Shown here: piece after piece, positions 17,268 to 25,810 of the stretch
Layout: the number at the start of each line of letters is the position of its first letter
Numbering within the stretch: the stretch's first letter is position 1
DNA from: Deltaproteobacteria bacterium
Lineage (GTDB): Bacteria > Myxococcota > Myxococcia > SLRQ01
NCBI GenBank assembly: GCA_029210625.1
Contig: JARGFU010000008.1
Coordinates: forward strand, 62,001 to 126,000
Direction of reading: 5' to 3'
Length of the DNA stretch: 64,000 nt
Notes under the pieces: generated by a model
The model's input: only the letters and a program-made list of their open reading frames with translations
Told to the model about the DNA's origin: nothing
The model's database searches: none
Program-made: the position numbers and the translations under genes

Positions 17268-17720
17268 CTAGTTGTAGACGATCCCGGTGCTCTGGCGGCC
17301 CGGGAGGGGCTGACGTCCAGCGAAGCCCCCCTGGAGGGAGTGGTAGAAGGCGACCTCGTCCTCTCCATACTGCCAGCAGAGGTAGACCGGCTCTCCGTCG
17401 ATGACGGAGTAGAAGTCCACCAACCCCATCCGCAGATCCTTGATCTCGCAGCCCATGGCGTGGATGGCGCCCACCGTGCGCTCGACCTCGCGCACCATCT
17501 GCTTGAAGCGCGCGGCCACCGACCGGAGCTCGGGGCCGAGCTCGGAGGGATCGAGGGCGTGGATCTCGTCCTCGTCCTCGACCCGCAGGCCGCCCGCGGT
17601 CATCTGCCGGTAGGCCTCGGTGATCTTCTCGCGCAGCCGCTCCAGCCGCTCGAAGGCGGCCGAGAGGTGCGGGATCGTCGCGTTCGCCTCGTCCAGGCTG
17701 AAGAGTCGATGCTCGTCCAT
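17268..17720 (-). CDS. DUF2203 family protein
   Basis: 150 aa, a soluble, largely helical protein. I recognise the DUF2203 pattern: N-terminal FSLDEANATIPHL, a coiled central region, then GCEIKDLRMGLVDFYSVIDG, VYLCWQYGEDEVAFYHSLQG and GFAGRQPLP. Members are widespread, small and without known function. It lies between rpoH and ribA on the same strand, but the rpoH terminator separates it from rpoH, so it is probably transcribed with ribA. Confidence 0.85.
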   Translation of the reverse strand: MDEHRLFSLDEANATIPHLSAAFERLERLREKITEAYRQMTAGGLRVEDEDEIHALDPSELGPELRSVAARFKQMVREVERTVGAIHAMGCEIKDLRMGLVDFYSVIDGEPVYLCWQYGEDEVAFYHSLQGGFAGRQPLPGRQSTGIVYN

Positions 17721-17785
17721 CGATCAACCAGGGTGGCACCGCAAGGAGGTACCTGCAACCTCGATCCGCGAACCCCAAAACGCGA

Positions 17786-17818
17786 CCGGGCTGTCACCCC
17801 ACGAAGGTGACAGCCCGG
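17786..17818 (-). terminator. Intrinsic terminator of rpoH
   Basis: CCGGGCTGTCACC (17786-17798) and GGTGACAGCCCGG (17806-17818) form a perfect 13-bp stem with a 7-nt loop, 26 nt after the rpoH stop on the minus strand. Read in that direction the stem is followed by TCGCGTTTTGG, a short T-run. This is the clearest intrinsic terminator in the window. Confidence 0.82.
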
Positions 17819-17843
17819 CGCAAGTCGAATCACACCAAAAAAC

Positions 17844-18716
17844 TTAGGCGAGCGCCTCGGCCACCAGCTCGGGCGTGTCCCGCTTGAGCAGCTTGCCGAT
17901 CCGCTCCTTGGCCAGCGCCTCGAGCTGCCGCACCCGCTCCCGGGAGAGGCCGAGCTCGTCACCGATCTCCTGGAGGGTGACCTTCTCGTCGGCGAGGAAG
18001 CGGCGGCGGATGATGTACTGCTCCCGCTCGCCGAGATCGGCCAGCGCCTTGTCGATGGCGCCACGAAGGGCATCCTGCTCCACCTGGGCGGTCACCACCT
18101 CGTCCTGATCGGGGCCGAGGTCGGGCAGCACGTCCTCGAGGGTGCGATCCCCCTCGGTGGCCGCCAGAGGCGTGGCCAGGGACATGTCGCGGCCGTAGAC
18201 CCGCTGCTCGGCGGAGCGGACCTGCTCCTCGGTGGCGTTGAGCTGGTTGGCCAGGATGGCGAGGACCTCGTTCGGGTCGCCGTTCGCCAGTTCACCCAGC
18301 TCCCGCTTCGCCTTGGGCAGGCGGTAGAAGAGGCGCCGCTCGGCGTGGGTGGTGCCCACCCGGACCATCGACCACTGCTTGAGGATGTAGGCCCGGATGT
18401 AGGCCCGGATCCAGTGGACGGCGTAGGTCACCAGGCGGAAGCCCCGCTCGGGATCGAACTTCTCGACCGCCTGCATGAGGCCGAGGTTGCCCTCCTGGAT
18501 CAGGTCCAGGGCGCGCAGCCCGTAGCCCCGGTACTGGAGGGCCACCTTGACGACGAAGCGCAGGTTGGCCGTGACCAGCCGCTCCTCGGCGCTGCGGTCG
18601 CCGGCCCGGGCCTTCCGGGCGAGCTCGCGCTCCTCCTCGGGGGTCAGCAGGTCGTGCCGCTGAATCTCACGGACGTAGCGAAGGTACTCGGGGTCTTCGA
18701 GAATCGACTTGGACAT
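17844..18716 (-). CDS. rpoH: RNA polymerase sigma factor, RpoH/SigB-type
   Basis: 290 aa. A sigma-70-family factor with regions 1.2 (DPEYLRYVREIQRHDLLTPE), 2 (LDLIQEGNLGLMQAVEKFDP; VTYAVHWIRAYIRAYI), RpoH-box-like WSMVRVGTTHAERRLFYRL, and region 4 (LQEIGDELGLSRERVRQLEA). The size and the GTTHAERRLF segment fit sigma-32, which directs heat-shock transcription. In myxobacteria the developmental sigma factors SigB and SigC belong to the same branch, so a stress or developmental role is an alternative. The AT-rich upstream region contrasts with the surroundings, consistent with a regulated promoter. Confidence 0.9.
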   Translation of the reverse strand: MSKSILEDPEYLRYVREIQRHDLLTPEEERELARKARAGDRSAEERLVTANLRFVVKVALQYRGYGLRALDLIQEGNLGLMQAVEKFDPERGFRLVTYAVHWIRAYIRAYILKQWSMVRVGTTHAERRLFYRLPKAKRELGELANGDPNEVLAILANQLNATEEQVRSAEQRVYGRDMSLATPLAATEGDRTLEDVLPDLGPDQDEVVTAQVEQDALRGAIDKALADLGEREQYIIRRRFLADEKVTLQEIGDELGLSRERVRQLEALAKERIGKLLKRDTPELVAEALA

Positions 18717-19099
18717 TGGGAGCCTCCTTGGAGTCGTTGTCCTCGCCCTACGATCGAGAAGCTAACCTAACAGAGAATGATTTGCCAATAGGAAAAATGA
18801 CGATTCTCACAAAAAATTGAACGTGATCCCGGTCACACACTTTTTCCCAGAGGTTTCCTAGGTTTAGCGCTTGGCTGCCGGATCGGCGGAGCACTCGACT
18901 GGCCTCGACTCTTGGAGCCAGCCCCGTGGCCGACCGATGCGTGGAGGCGAGGGCCTTTTTCTTGATCGGCCCTTCCCGGCAGGGCTAGATTCGGAAAACC
19001 GGGGCTCGTTTCAGGCGGTTAGCGAGCCTCTCCAGTGGATAGTGAGGAACTCCGGGATCGGTGCCACAGCGGTGCCTCCCGGTGGAAAGGCGGGTTTCC
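18717..19099 (-). other. 383-nt divergent intergenic region, rpoH / MBL hydrolase
   Basis: The longest gap in the window. The rpoH side (18765-18865) is strikingly AT-rich for this genome and holds GAGAAT (18773-18778) and ACGATTCTC (18800-18808), an inverted pair that resembles the half-sites before rubrerythrin and the PerR-like gene. On the plus strand, TTGATC (18962-18967) and TAGATT (18986-18991) are 18 nt apart and could be a weak sigma-70 promoter for the MBL gene. I see no ORF with coding character here. Confidence 0.5.
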
Positions 19100-20086
19100 A
19101 TGTATCGGGATGGCGGCGAACTGACCGTGCGTTTCTGGGGAACGCGCGGATCCCTTCCCTCGCCGGGGCCGGAGACCCCCCGCTACGGTGGCAACACCTC
19201 CTGCATCGAGGTCCGGGCGGGCGAGCACCTGCTGATCTTCGATGCCGGCAGCGGCATCCGGGAGCTGGGCAACCGGCTCCTGCGGGACATGCCGATCACG
19301 GCCCACGTCTTCTTCACCCACTATCACTGGGACCACATCATGGGGTTCCCCTTCTTCGGCCCGCTCTTCGTGCCGGGGAACGAGATCAACCTCTACGGGG
19401 AGACCAAGGACGACCAGGACGTCCTGCAGATCCTCAAGGGACAGATGCGCGGTCCCTACTTCCCGGTGACGATGGAGCAGGAGGCCCGCTCCACCTTGCG
19501 CTCTCACGAGCTGATCCCGGGCAGCGAGGTGATGGTGGGCGACGCCAGGGTCACGACCTGTCGGCTGCACCACCCCAACGACGCGCTGGCCTTCCGCATC
19601 GATCACCACGGTCGGGCGGTGGTCTACGCCACCGACATCGAGCACGACCCGGCGCTCGATCGGCCGCTGATCGAGCTCTGCCGCGGCGCCGACGCGCTCA
19701 TCTACGACTCGACCTACACCGACACCGAGTACGCCGGTCACATCGGCTGGGGCCACTCGACCTGGCGCGCCGGCGTCGACATCGCGAAGGCCGCGAAGGT
19801 CAAGCAGTTCATCATCTTCCACCACCTCCCCGAGCGGACCGACCGGGAGGTCGCCGGCATCGAGCGGGCGGCCCGCCGGGTCTTCCCCGGCGCGATCGCC
19901 GCCCGGGAGGGGATGGAGCTGACCTACCCCGCCGCGGCCCGGGTCACGTCCTCCGCCCGAAACGGCGTCAAGCCGGCCGGGAAGAAGGCGTCGAAGAAGC
20001 CCGCCAGGACCGCGACGGCTCCGAAGAAGCCCGCGACCGCGAAGAAGGCCACCAAGAAGAAGGCGGCCAAGAAGGCGCGGAAGTAG
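19100..20086 (+). CDS. MBL-fold metallohydrolase with lysine/alanine-rich tail
   Basis: 328 aa from ATG at 19100. Residues 1-275 are a metallo-beta-lactamase fold hydrolase with the metal motif HYHWDH (His74, His76, Asp78, His79), ATDIEHD and IFHHLPE. It resembles cyclic-nucleotide phosphodiesterase or PhnP-like MBL proteins; the substrate is unknown. The last 50 or so residues are unrelated low-complexity sequence, repeats of KKPA/KKATKK like histone H1 tails, which probably bind nucleic acid or polyanions. A paralogue at 60886-61752 shares RFWGxRGS and GGNT but lacks the tail. Confidence 0.88.
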   Translation: MYRDGGELTVRFWGTRGSLPSPGPETPRYGGNTSCIEVRAGEHLLIFDAGSGIRELGNRLLRDMPITAHVFFTHYHWDHIMGFPFFGPLFVPGNEINLYGETKDDQDVLQILKGQMRGPYFPVTMEQEARSTLRSHELIPGSEVMVGDARVTTCRLHHPNDALAFRIDHHGRAVVYATDIEHDPALDRPLIELCRGADALIYDSTYTDTEYAGHIGWGHSTWRAGVDIAKAAKVKQFIIFHHLPERTDREVAGIERAARRVFPGAIAAREGMELTYPAAARVTSSARNGVKPAGKKASKKPARTATAPKKPATAKKATKKKAAKKARK

Positions 20087-20090
20087 GCCC

Positions 20091-20663
20091 CTAGCTCAGA
20101 TCGCCGAGCAGGGAGTCCTTCATCCCCTGCCAGAGGACGGTCTGGTGCTCGTAGCCGGGGTGCTCGATGGCCAGCACCACCTCGTCGGCGGCGCCGAAGG
20201 CCTCGATGGCCGCGGCGTCGAACTCGAAGGAGATGTACTGCACGGCGGAGATGCGCTCCTCGGTCTCGCGCCCCTCCTCGAAGCGGGCCGGCAGGGCGTG
20301 ATCTCCGAAGCGGAGCCTCACGTTCTCCATCATGCCCACCAGCTTCTTGCGTTCGGCCCGGATGTCCGCGGTGGAGGAGAAGGCGATCATCACGGTGGCC
20401 GAGAGCTGCCCGTCGTCCGGGAGGATGCCGTTGTAGATCGCCAGCTCGCTGGCGATGGCCTCGGGGTCGGTGATCTCCTCGCAGCGCAGGATCTCCTGCA
20501 CCTGGAAGAGGGTGGTCTTGCGATCCTCGAAGACGAAGGTGACCTGCGGCCCGACCTCGATCCGGCGGTTCTTCTTGTGCTCGATGATGTCCCGGCGCAT
20601 CTGCTCGCGCACCTGGAGATAGGCCCCGAGGGGCAGGATCGTCTCGGTGGTGATCGGCTTCAT
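20091..20663 (-). CDS. DUF3501 family protein
   Basis: 190 aa. Matches the DUF3501 pattern: ITTETILPLGAYLQVREQMR, VFEDRKTTLFQVQEILRCEE and a C-terminal half ending in EHPGYEHQTVL. No catalytic function is known for the family. It is regularly encoded beside rubrerythrin and a CCG-domain Fe-S oxidoreductase, as here, so a peroxide or oxygen defence role is likely. It starts 15 nt after the Fe-S oxidoreductase stop on the same strand. Confidence 0.83.
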   Translation of the reverse strand: MKPITTETILPLGAYLQVREQMRRDIIEHKKNRRIEVGPQVTFVFEDRKTTLFQVQEILRCEEITDPEAIASELAIYNGILPDDGQLSATVMIAFSSTADIRAERKKLVGMMENVRLRFGDHALPARFEEGRETEERISAVQYISFEFDAAAIEAFGAADEVVLAIEHPGYEHQTVLWQGMKDSLLGDLS

Positions 20664-20678
20664 CGCTTCACTCCTTTC

Positions 20679-21959
20679 TCATTCTTCCCGCGCGAGCCCG
20701 TAGGCCCGGTGGAGGATCTCGATCGGGTGGAGGGGGCGCGGGGCGCCGGCGTCCTCCACCTGGAGGGCCGCCATCGAGCAGTCGGAGGCCGTGAGCTCGG
20801 CGCCCGCGCTCTCGATCCGGCCCACCAGCTTCTTCGCCTGCTTCGACGAGAGCTCGTAGTACTCCTTCTTCATGCCCCAGGTGCCGTCCATGCCGGAGCA
20901 GAGGTCCACGATGGTCACCTTGGCGCCGAGCAGCTTCATCAGCCGCTGGGCCGGCACCCCGATGTTCTGGACCTTGAGGTGGCAGGGCTGGTGGTAGGCC
21001 ACGCTCTCGGGCCGCCAGACGAACTCCTCGACCAGGCGCTCCTCCTTGTGCAGCTTCCAGAGGAACTCGCCGGCGTCGTGGGTGTGCTCGGCCACCACCT
21101 TCGCCCGATCGTCGCCGAGGAGCTCGGGGTAGTCCTTGCGGATCATCAGGGAGCAGCTCGGCCCCGGGACGACGATCTCCTGCCCGGCCTCGACGGCGGC
21201 GTGGAGGGCCTCCAGGTTCGTCAGGCCCCAGGCCCGGGCGGTCTCGATGTCACCGCCGTCCAGGGCGGGCATCCCGCAGCACTTCTGATCGGGGATCACC
21301 ACCTCGAAGCCGTTGTGCTCGAGCACCTCGACCAGCGCCTTGCCGGTGCCCGGCCAGTGCTGCTCCACCGAGCAGGTGTGGAAGAGGGCCACGGTCCCCT
21401 GCGGGGGGGCGTCCTCCCGGGGGCGGCTCGGGCCGCGCCGCGCGAACCAGGCCGAGAAGGTCTCCTCGGCGATGGGGGGCAGCTTGCGCTCCGCGGCGAT
21501 GCCCATCGTCAGCTCGAGCATCTTCCGGGGCAGGCTGCCCGGAGTGTTCACGGCGTTGGTGAGCTTCGGCGCGATGCCCCCGATCTTCCCCACCAGGCCG
21601 GGGTTCCCCAGGAAGCGATCCTGGGTGGTGAGCCCCTCGTGCTTGGCCCGGACGGCCTTGGCCCGGAGCATCAGCGCCGGGAAGTCCAGCTCGTACTCGT
21701 GGGGCGGGATGTAGGGGCACTTCGGGAAGCAGAGCTTGCAGTTGTAGCAGAGGTCCACCACCCGCCACCGCTCGGCCGCCGTGAGCTCCGAGGCGTGCTC
21801 GTACTCGTTCTCGTCCATGGCGTCGAAGAGCGCCGGGAAGGAGGGGCAGAGGTTGAAGCAGAGACGACAGCCGTGACAGATGTCGTTGATCCGATCCATC
21901 TCCCGGTCGAGGTCGTCTCGATCGAAGAAGTCGGGGTGCTTGGGGTCGAAGCCTCGCAT
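20679..21959 (-). CDS. Fe-S oxidoreductase (GlpC/HdrD-like, two 4Fe-4S and CCG domains)
   Basis: 426 aa. Two ferredoxin-type cluster motifs, [13 protein letters not shown] and [13 protein letters not shown], occupy residues about 25-85. Two CCG domains follow ([20 protein letters not shown] with [11 protein letters not shown]), as in GlpC, LutA and HdrD, which can bind a special 4Fe-4S cluster. It likely passes electrons between a soluble or quinone pool and a partner. The start MRGFDPKH is preceded by AGGAGACG. Its operon neighbours are DUF3501 downstream and rubrerythrin upstream, so it may reduce the rubrerythrin; this is inference. Confidence 0.88.
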   Translation of the reverse strand: MRGFDPKHPDFFDRDDLDREMDRINDICHGCRLCFNLCPSFPALFDAMDENEYEHASELTAAERWRVVDLCYNCKLCFPKCPYIPPHEYELDFPALMLRAKAVRAKHEGLTTQDRFLGNPGLVGKIGGIAPKLTNAVNTPGSLPRKMLELTMGIAAERKLPPIAEETFSAWFARRGPSRPREDAPPQGTVALFHTCSVEQHWPGTGKALVEVLEHNGFEVVIPDQKCCGMPALDGGDIETARAWGLTNLEALHAAVEAGQEIVVPGPSCSLMIRKDYPELLGDDRAKVVAEHTHDAGEFLWKLHKEERLVEEFVWRPESVAYHQPCHLKVQNIGVPAQRLMKLLGAKVTIVDLCSGMDGTWGMKKEYYELSSKQAKKLVGRIESAGAELTASDCSMAALQVEDAGAPRPLHPIEILHRAYGLAREE

Positions 21960-22144
21960 GGCGAACGTCTCCTGTGAGAGTGGGAGCGGTTCGAGGGAGC
22001 GAACTCGAGGGGGATAACACGAAGGGCCGCCGCGATCCCTCGCCGGCGGCCCTTGCCTCCGGCGCGCTCGATTCGGAGCGACCGGAGGCGGCGCCCAGCC
22101 GGCGAAGGGAGTGGAGCTATCCACCCCCGTCTCGAGCTGGGGGT

Positions 22145-22168
22145 TCGGGGGAGCTGACGCTCCCCCGA
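22145..22168 (-). terminator. Hairpin abutting the rubrerythrin stop codon
   Basis: TCGGGGGAGC (22145-22154) and GCTCCCCCGA (22159-22168) form a 10-bp stem with a 4-nt loop, starting right after the rubrerythrin stop in transcript direction. There is no T-tract. The same stem core and the same upstream GAGCTGGGGG occur at the ribA stop (16608-16634), pointing to a recurring element or shared terminator style. Confidence 0.5.
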
Positions 22169-22588
<420 letters not shown>

Positions 22589-22637
22589 CTTCACGTCTCC
22601 TGCCCTGCTGGGGGTCTTCTCGGGTTTGCGGGATGAC

Positions 22638-22657
22638 TCTCCTTATGGAGAATCGTT
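22638..22657 (-). promoter_or_regulatory. Candidate Fur/PerR-family operator of rubrerythrin
   Basis: TCTCC-TTAT-GGAGA (22638-22651) is a perfect 5-4-5 palindrome. It extends into GGAGAATCGTT (22647-22657), which is the reverse complement of AACGATTCTCC found before the PerR-like gene. It sits about 50 nt upstream of the rubrerythrin start, where a promoter should lie. Confidence 0.5.
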
Positions 22658-22728
22658 CTTGATTAGGGAATGGAGGTAGACCTCCCCCGATCCAGGGGGA
22701 GGCCCGGGAGCCGGCCGTCGCGGACCGG

Positions 22729-23175
22729 CTAGCCCGCGCTGCCGCAGTCCGGGCAGCGCCCGGTGAACTGCACGGAGTGGGTGAAGACCTCGAAGCCGCT
22801 CGCCTGCTCGGCCGGGACCTTCAGCTGGTCGAGGAGGCCACTGGAGAGGTCGACCACCCGCTTGCAGTCCACACAGATGAGGTGGTGGTGCGGCTCGGTG
22901 TTGCCGTCGAGGCGCATCCGATCGTGGAGGGGGCTGACGTCGGCGATGACTCCCAGGGCCCGGAAGGTGTCCACGGCCTTGTAGACCGTCGCCAGGGAGA
23001 GGGTGGGCATCTGGGCCCGGACCTTCTCGAAGAGGATCTCCGGGGAGGGGTGCTGATCGGTGGAGACGAGCTCCCGGTAGAGGGCCAGCCGCTGCGGGGT
23101 GACCGAGTAGCCGTTCTGGCGGCAGGCGACGACGAAGGCGTCCACTCGCTCCTGGATCTGCTCTGAATTCAGCAT
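22729..23175 (-). CDS. Fur-family regulator, PerR-like
   Basis: 148 aa from MLNSEQIQ, preceded by AGAGGTGG. A Fur fold: winged helix (YSVTPQRLALYRELV; LSLATVYKAVDTF) and dimerisation domain with HHHLICVDCKRVVDL. Two CxxC pairs (CVDC, CPDC) form the structural zinc site. His42, Asp90, the His cluster near 96-98 and Asp109 align with the PerR regulatory metal site; Fur proteins usually have Glu where Asp109 is. Together with the rubrerythrin and Bcp neighbours this suggests peroxide-sensing repression. It is divergent from bcp with 97 nt between them, and a candidate operator lies there. Confidence 0.87.
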   Translation of the reverse strand: MLNSEQIQERVDAFVVACRQNGYSVTPQRLALYRELVSTDQHPSPEILFEKVRAQMPTLSLATVYKAVDTFRALGVIADVSPLHDRMRLDGNTEPHHHLICVDCKRVVDLSSGLLDQLKVPAEQASGFEVFTHSVQFTGRCPDCGSAG

Positions 23176-23198
23176 CTTGGCCCACCTCTTTCCCGATG

Positions 23199-23212
23199 GA
23201 TAACGATTCTCC
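23199..23212. promoter_or_regulatory. Candidate Fur/PerR half-site between fur-type gene and bcp
   Basis: GATAACGATTCTCC begins with GATAACGATT, one base from the first ten bases of the Fur-box consensus GATAATGATT, and contains AACGATTCTCC shared with the rubrerythrin site. It lies 24 nt upstream of the regulator start and 61 nt upstream of bcp, so it could control both. A clear second half is missing. Confidence 0.45.
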
Positions 23213-23272
23213 AAAACGATGGTCCTGGGTCGGGGTCCTGTCAAGGGAAGCGAAACGTTCTAGTCTCCGGCC

Positions 23273-23746
23273 ATGGCTACCCTCATGGACCTCGTGGGCA
23301 AGCGCGCCCCCGCCTTCAGCCTGAAGGGCGATGACGGCGAGCAGCACGCGCTGAAGGACCACCGCGGCAAGGCGGTGGTGATCTACTTCTACCCGAAGGC
23401 CATGACCCCGGGTTGCACGACCGAGTCCCGGGACTTCTCGGCCTCGCTGAAGGCCTTCGAGAAGGCCGGCGCGGTGGTCCTGGGGATCTCTCCGGACGCC
23501 CCCGAGCGCCTGGCCCGCTTCCGGGAGAAGGAGGGGCTGACCCACGTCCTCCTCTCGGACCCGGACCACGTGGTCGCCGAGAAGTACGGCGCCTGGGGGG
23601 AGAAGAAGCTCTACGGCCGCTCCTTCGAGGGGATTCTGCGCTCGACGGTGCTGGTCGGGCCGCAGGGGAAGGTGCTGCGGGCCTGGCCCAAGGTGAAGGT
23701 GAAGGGGCACGCGCAGGCGGTGCTGGAGGCCCTCCTCGAGGGCTGA
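23273..23746 (+). CDS. bcp: Thioredoxin-dependent peroxiredoxin (Bcp/PrxQ family)
   Basis: 157 aa. Reduces hydroperoxides through a peroxidatic Cys in YPKAMTPGCTTESRDF. In most Bcp proteins the motif is TPGCTxEAC, with a resolving Cys five residues later; here that place is Arg-Asp (ESRD), and no other Cys is seen, so it looks like a 1-Cys enzyme needing an external thiol. The catalytic Thr and Pro before the Cys are kept, and the C-terminal RSTVLVGPQGKVLRAW is typical. Divergent from the PerR-like gene. Confidence 0.92.
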   Translation: MATLMDLVGKRAPAFSLKGDDGEQHALKDHRGKAVVIYFYPKAMTPGCTTESRDFSASLKAFEKAGAVVLGISPDAPERLARFREKEGLTHVLLSDPDHVVAEKYGAWGEKKLYGRSFEGILRSTVLVGPQGKVLRAWPKVKVKGHAQAVLEALLEG

Positions 23747-23939
23747 TCCCGGACCGCGAAAAATCCGGGAAAAACCCCTTTTTCCCCGGTGGCGCAACGC
23801 GTCGCGTCGTGCCATGCTCCGCCCCGTTCGGCCCCCGGATCGGCCTCGTTTCGAGGACGTTTTCTCGGTCGGTCGGCGTTCGCTCCCCAACCTCTCCCCC
23901 TCTACCCCCCGTGCTCCAGAACGCGGGCGAGGCAAGTCG

Positions 23940-25805
23940 ATGGCAACACCAGAGGCGAAGAACACCGAGACCGCCACCACCGAGCTCGATCAGGTCATCA
24001 TCCGATTCGCGGGCGACTCGGGTGACGGCATGCAGCTCACCGGCACCCAGTTCACGAACACCAGCGCGATGGCCGGCAACGACCTCTCGACGCTGCCGGA
24101 CTACCCCGCCGAGATCCGCGCGCCGGCCGGCACCGTGGCCGGTGTCTCCGGATTCCAGGTCGCCTTCTCCAGCAAGGAGGTCTACACGCCGGGCGATGAG
24201 CTCGACGTCCTGGTCTGCATGAACCCCGCGGCGCTCAAGCGCTATCTGCACGACGTGAAGAGCGGCGGCACCTTGCTCGTCAACTCCGGCGCCTTCACCG
24301 ATCGCGGTCTGAAGATCGCGGGCTACGAGGAGAACCCGGTCAACGACGGCTCGCTCTCGGGCTACCGGGTGATCGAGATCGACATCACCGCGCTGACCGC
24401 CCAGGCGCTCTCCGAGACTGAGCTGACCCCCAAGCAGATCGATCGCTGCAAGAACTTCTACACCCTCGGCGTCCTCTATTGGATGTACAGCCGGGACCTC
24501 CAGCCGACGCTCGACTGGATCGCCGACAAGTTCAAGGGCAAGGGCAAGGAGAAGTTCGCCGAGGCCAACGCGCTCGCCCTCAAGGCCGGCCACGCCTACG
24601 GCGAGACCGCCGAGATCTTCCAGGGGCGCTACGAGGTCGGCTCGCGCAAGAACATCGAGCCGGGCACCTACACCGCCCTGAACGGCAACCGCGCCGTGGC
24701 CCTCGGGATGGTCGCCGCCTCCGAGCGCGCCGGCATCCCCCTCTTCCTGGGCAGCTACCCCATCACCCCGGCCTCGGAGATCCTCCACGAGCTCTCCTAC
24801 CTGAAGCACCACGACGTGGTGACCTTCCAGGCCGAGGACGAGATCGCCGCCGCCTGCTCGATGGTCGGCGCCTCCTTCGCGGGTCACCTCGCCCTGACCA
24901 CCACCTCCGGTCCGGGCCTGGCCCTCAAGACCGAGGCCATCGGCCTGGGCGTCATCGCCGAGCTGCCGATGGTCATCGTCAACGTGCAGCGGGGCGGCCC
25001 CTCCACCGGCCTGCCCACCAAGACCGAGCAGGCCGACCTGATGCAGTCGATCTACGGCCGCAACGGTGAGGCGCCGGTCCCCGTCCTGGCGGCCCGCAGC
25101 CCGGCGGAGTGCTTCCACGCCGCGGTCGAGGCCGCCCGGATCGCCGTGAAGTACATGACGCCGGTCATCCTCCTCACCGACGGCTACCTCGCCAACGGCT
25201 CCGAGCCCTTCCGGGTCCCCACCCTCGAGGAGCTCCCCGAGATCAACGTGAAGTTCGCCGACGATCCGGCGACCTTCCAGCCCTACTCCCGGGACGAGAA
25301 GACCCTGGCGCGGCCCTGGGCCATCCCGGGCACGCCCGGCCTCGAGCACCGCATCGGTGGTCTGGAGAAGCAGGACGTCACCGGCGGTGTCTCCTACGAT
25401 CCGGACAACCACCACAAGATGATCGGCTACCGCGCCGAGAAGATCCGCCGGATCGCCAAGGACATCGAGGCCCCCGAGATCAACGGGGACGATAGCGGCA
25501 AGCTCCTCATCCTCGGCTGGGGCTCAACCTTCGGGGTCATCGCCACCACCGTCGAGCGGCTGCGCAAGGAGGGCAAGTCGGTCTCGCAGATGCACCTGCG
25601 GCACCTCTTCCCCATGCACGCGAAGGTGGGTGAGACGCTCAAGAAGTTCGACAAGGTGCTCGTCCCCGAGATCAACTTCGGGCAGCTCGACAAGCTCCTG
25701 CGCCTCGAGTTCCTCGCCGACAACCTGGTCTCCCTGGGCATCGCCCGGGGCCTTCCGCTCAAGACCGCCGACATCATGGCCAAGGCCAACGAGCTCCTGG
25801 GGTAA
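23940..25805 (+). CDS. korA: 2-oxoglutarate:ferredoxin oxidoreductase, fused gamma-alpha subunit
   Basis: 621 aa from MATPEAKN; upstream in-frame sequence is non-coding in character. Decarboxylates 2-oxoglutarate to succinyl-CoA with reduction of ferredoxin. The N-terminal 200 residues are the gamma domain (IIRFAGDSGDGMQLTGTQF). The alpha domain follows, with GNRAVALGMVAASERAG, YPITPASEILHEL, TSGPGLALKTEAIGL and PTKTEQADL. The C-terminal domain has LLILGWGSTFGVI and PEINFGQLDKLLR. The fused form is typical of aerobic or microaerobic KorAB enzymes. korB follows after 5 nt. Confidence 0.93.
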   Translation: MATPEAKNTETATTELDQVIIRFAGDSGDGMQLTGTQFTNTSAMAGNDLSTLPDYPAEIRAPAGTVAGVSGFQVAFSSKEVYTPGDELDVLVCMNPAALKRYLHDVKSGGTLLVNSGAFTDRGLKIAGYEENPVNDGSLSGYRVIEIDITALTAQALSETELTPKQIDRCKNFYTLGVLYWMYSRDLQPTLDWIADKFKGKGKEKFAEANALALKAGHAYGETAEIFQGRYEVGSRKNIEPGTYTALNGNRAVALGMVAASERAGIPLFLGSYPITPASEILHELSYLKHHDVVTFQAEDEIAAACSMVGASFAGHLALTTTSGPGLALKTEAIGLGVIAELPMVIVNVQRGGPSTGLPTKTEQADLMQSIYGRNGEAPVPVLAARSPAECFHAAVEAARIAVKYMTPVILLTDGYLANGSEPFRVPTLEELPEINVKFADDPATFQPYSRDEKTLARPWAIPGTPGLEHRIGGLEKQDVTGGVSYDPDNHHKMIGYRAEKIRRIAKDIEAPEINGDDSGKLLILGWGSTFGVIATTVERLRKEGKSVSQMHLRHLFPMHAKVGETLKKFDKVLVPEINFGQLDKLLRLEFLADNLVSLGIARGLPLKTADIMAKANELLG

Positions 25806-25810
25806 CCGAC

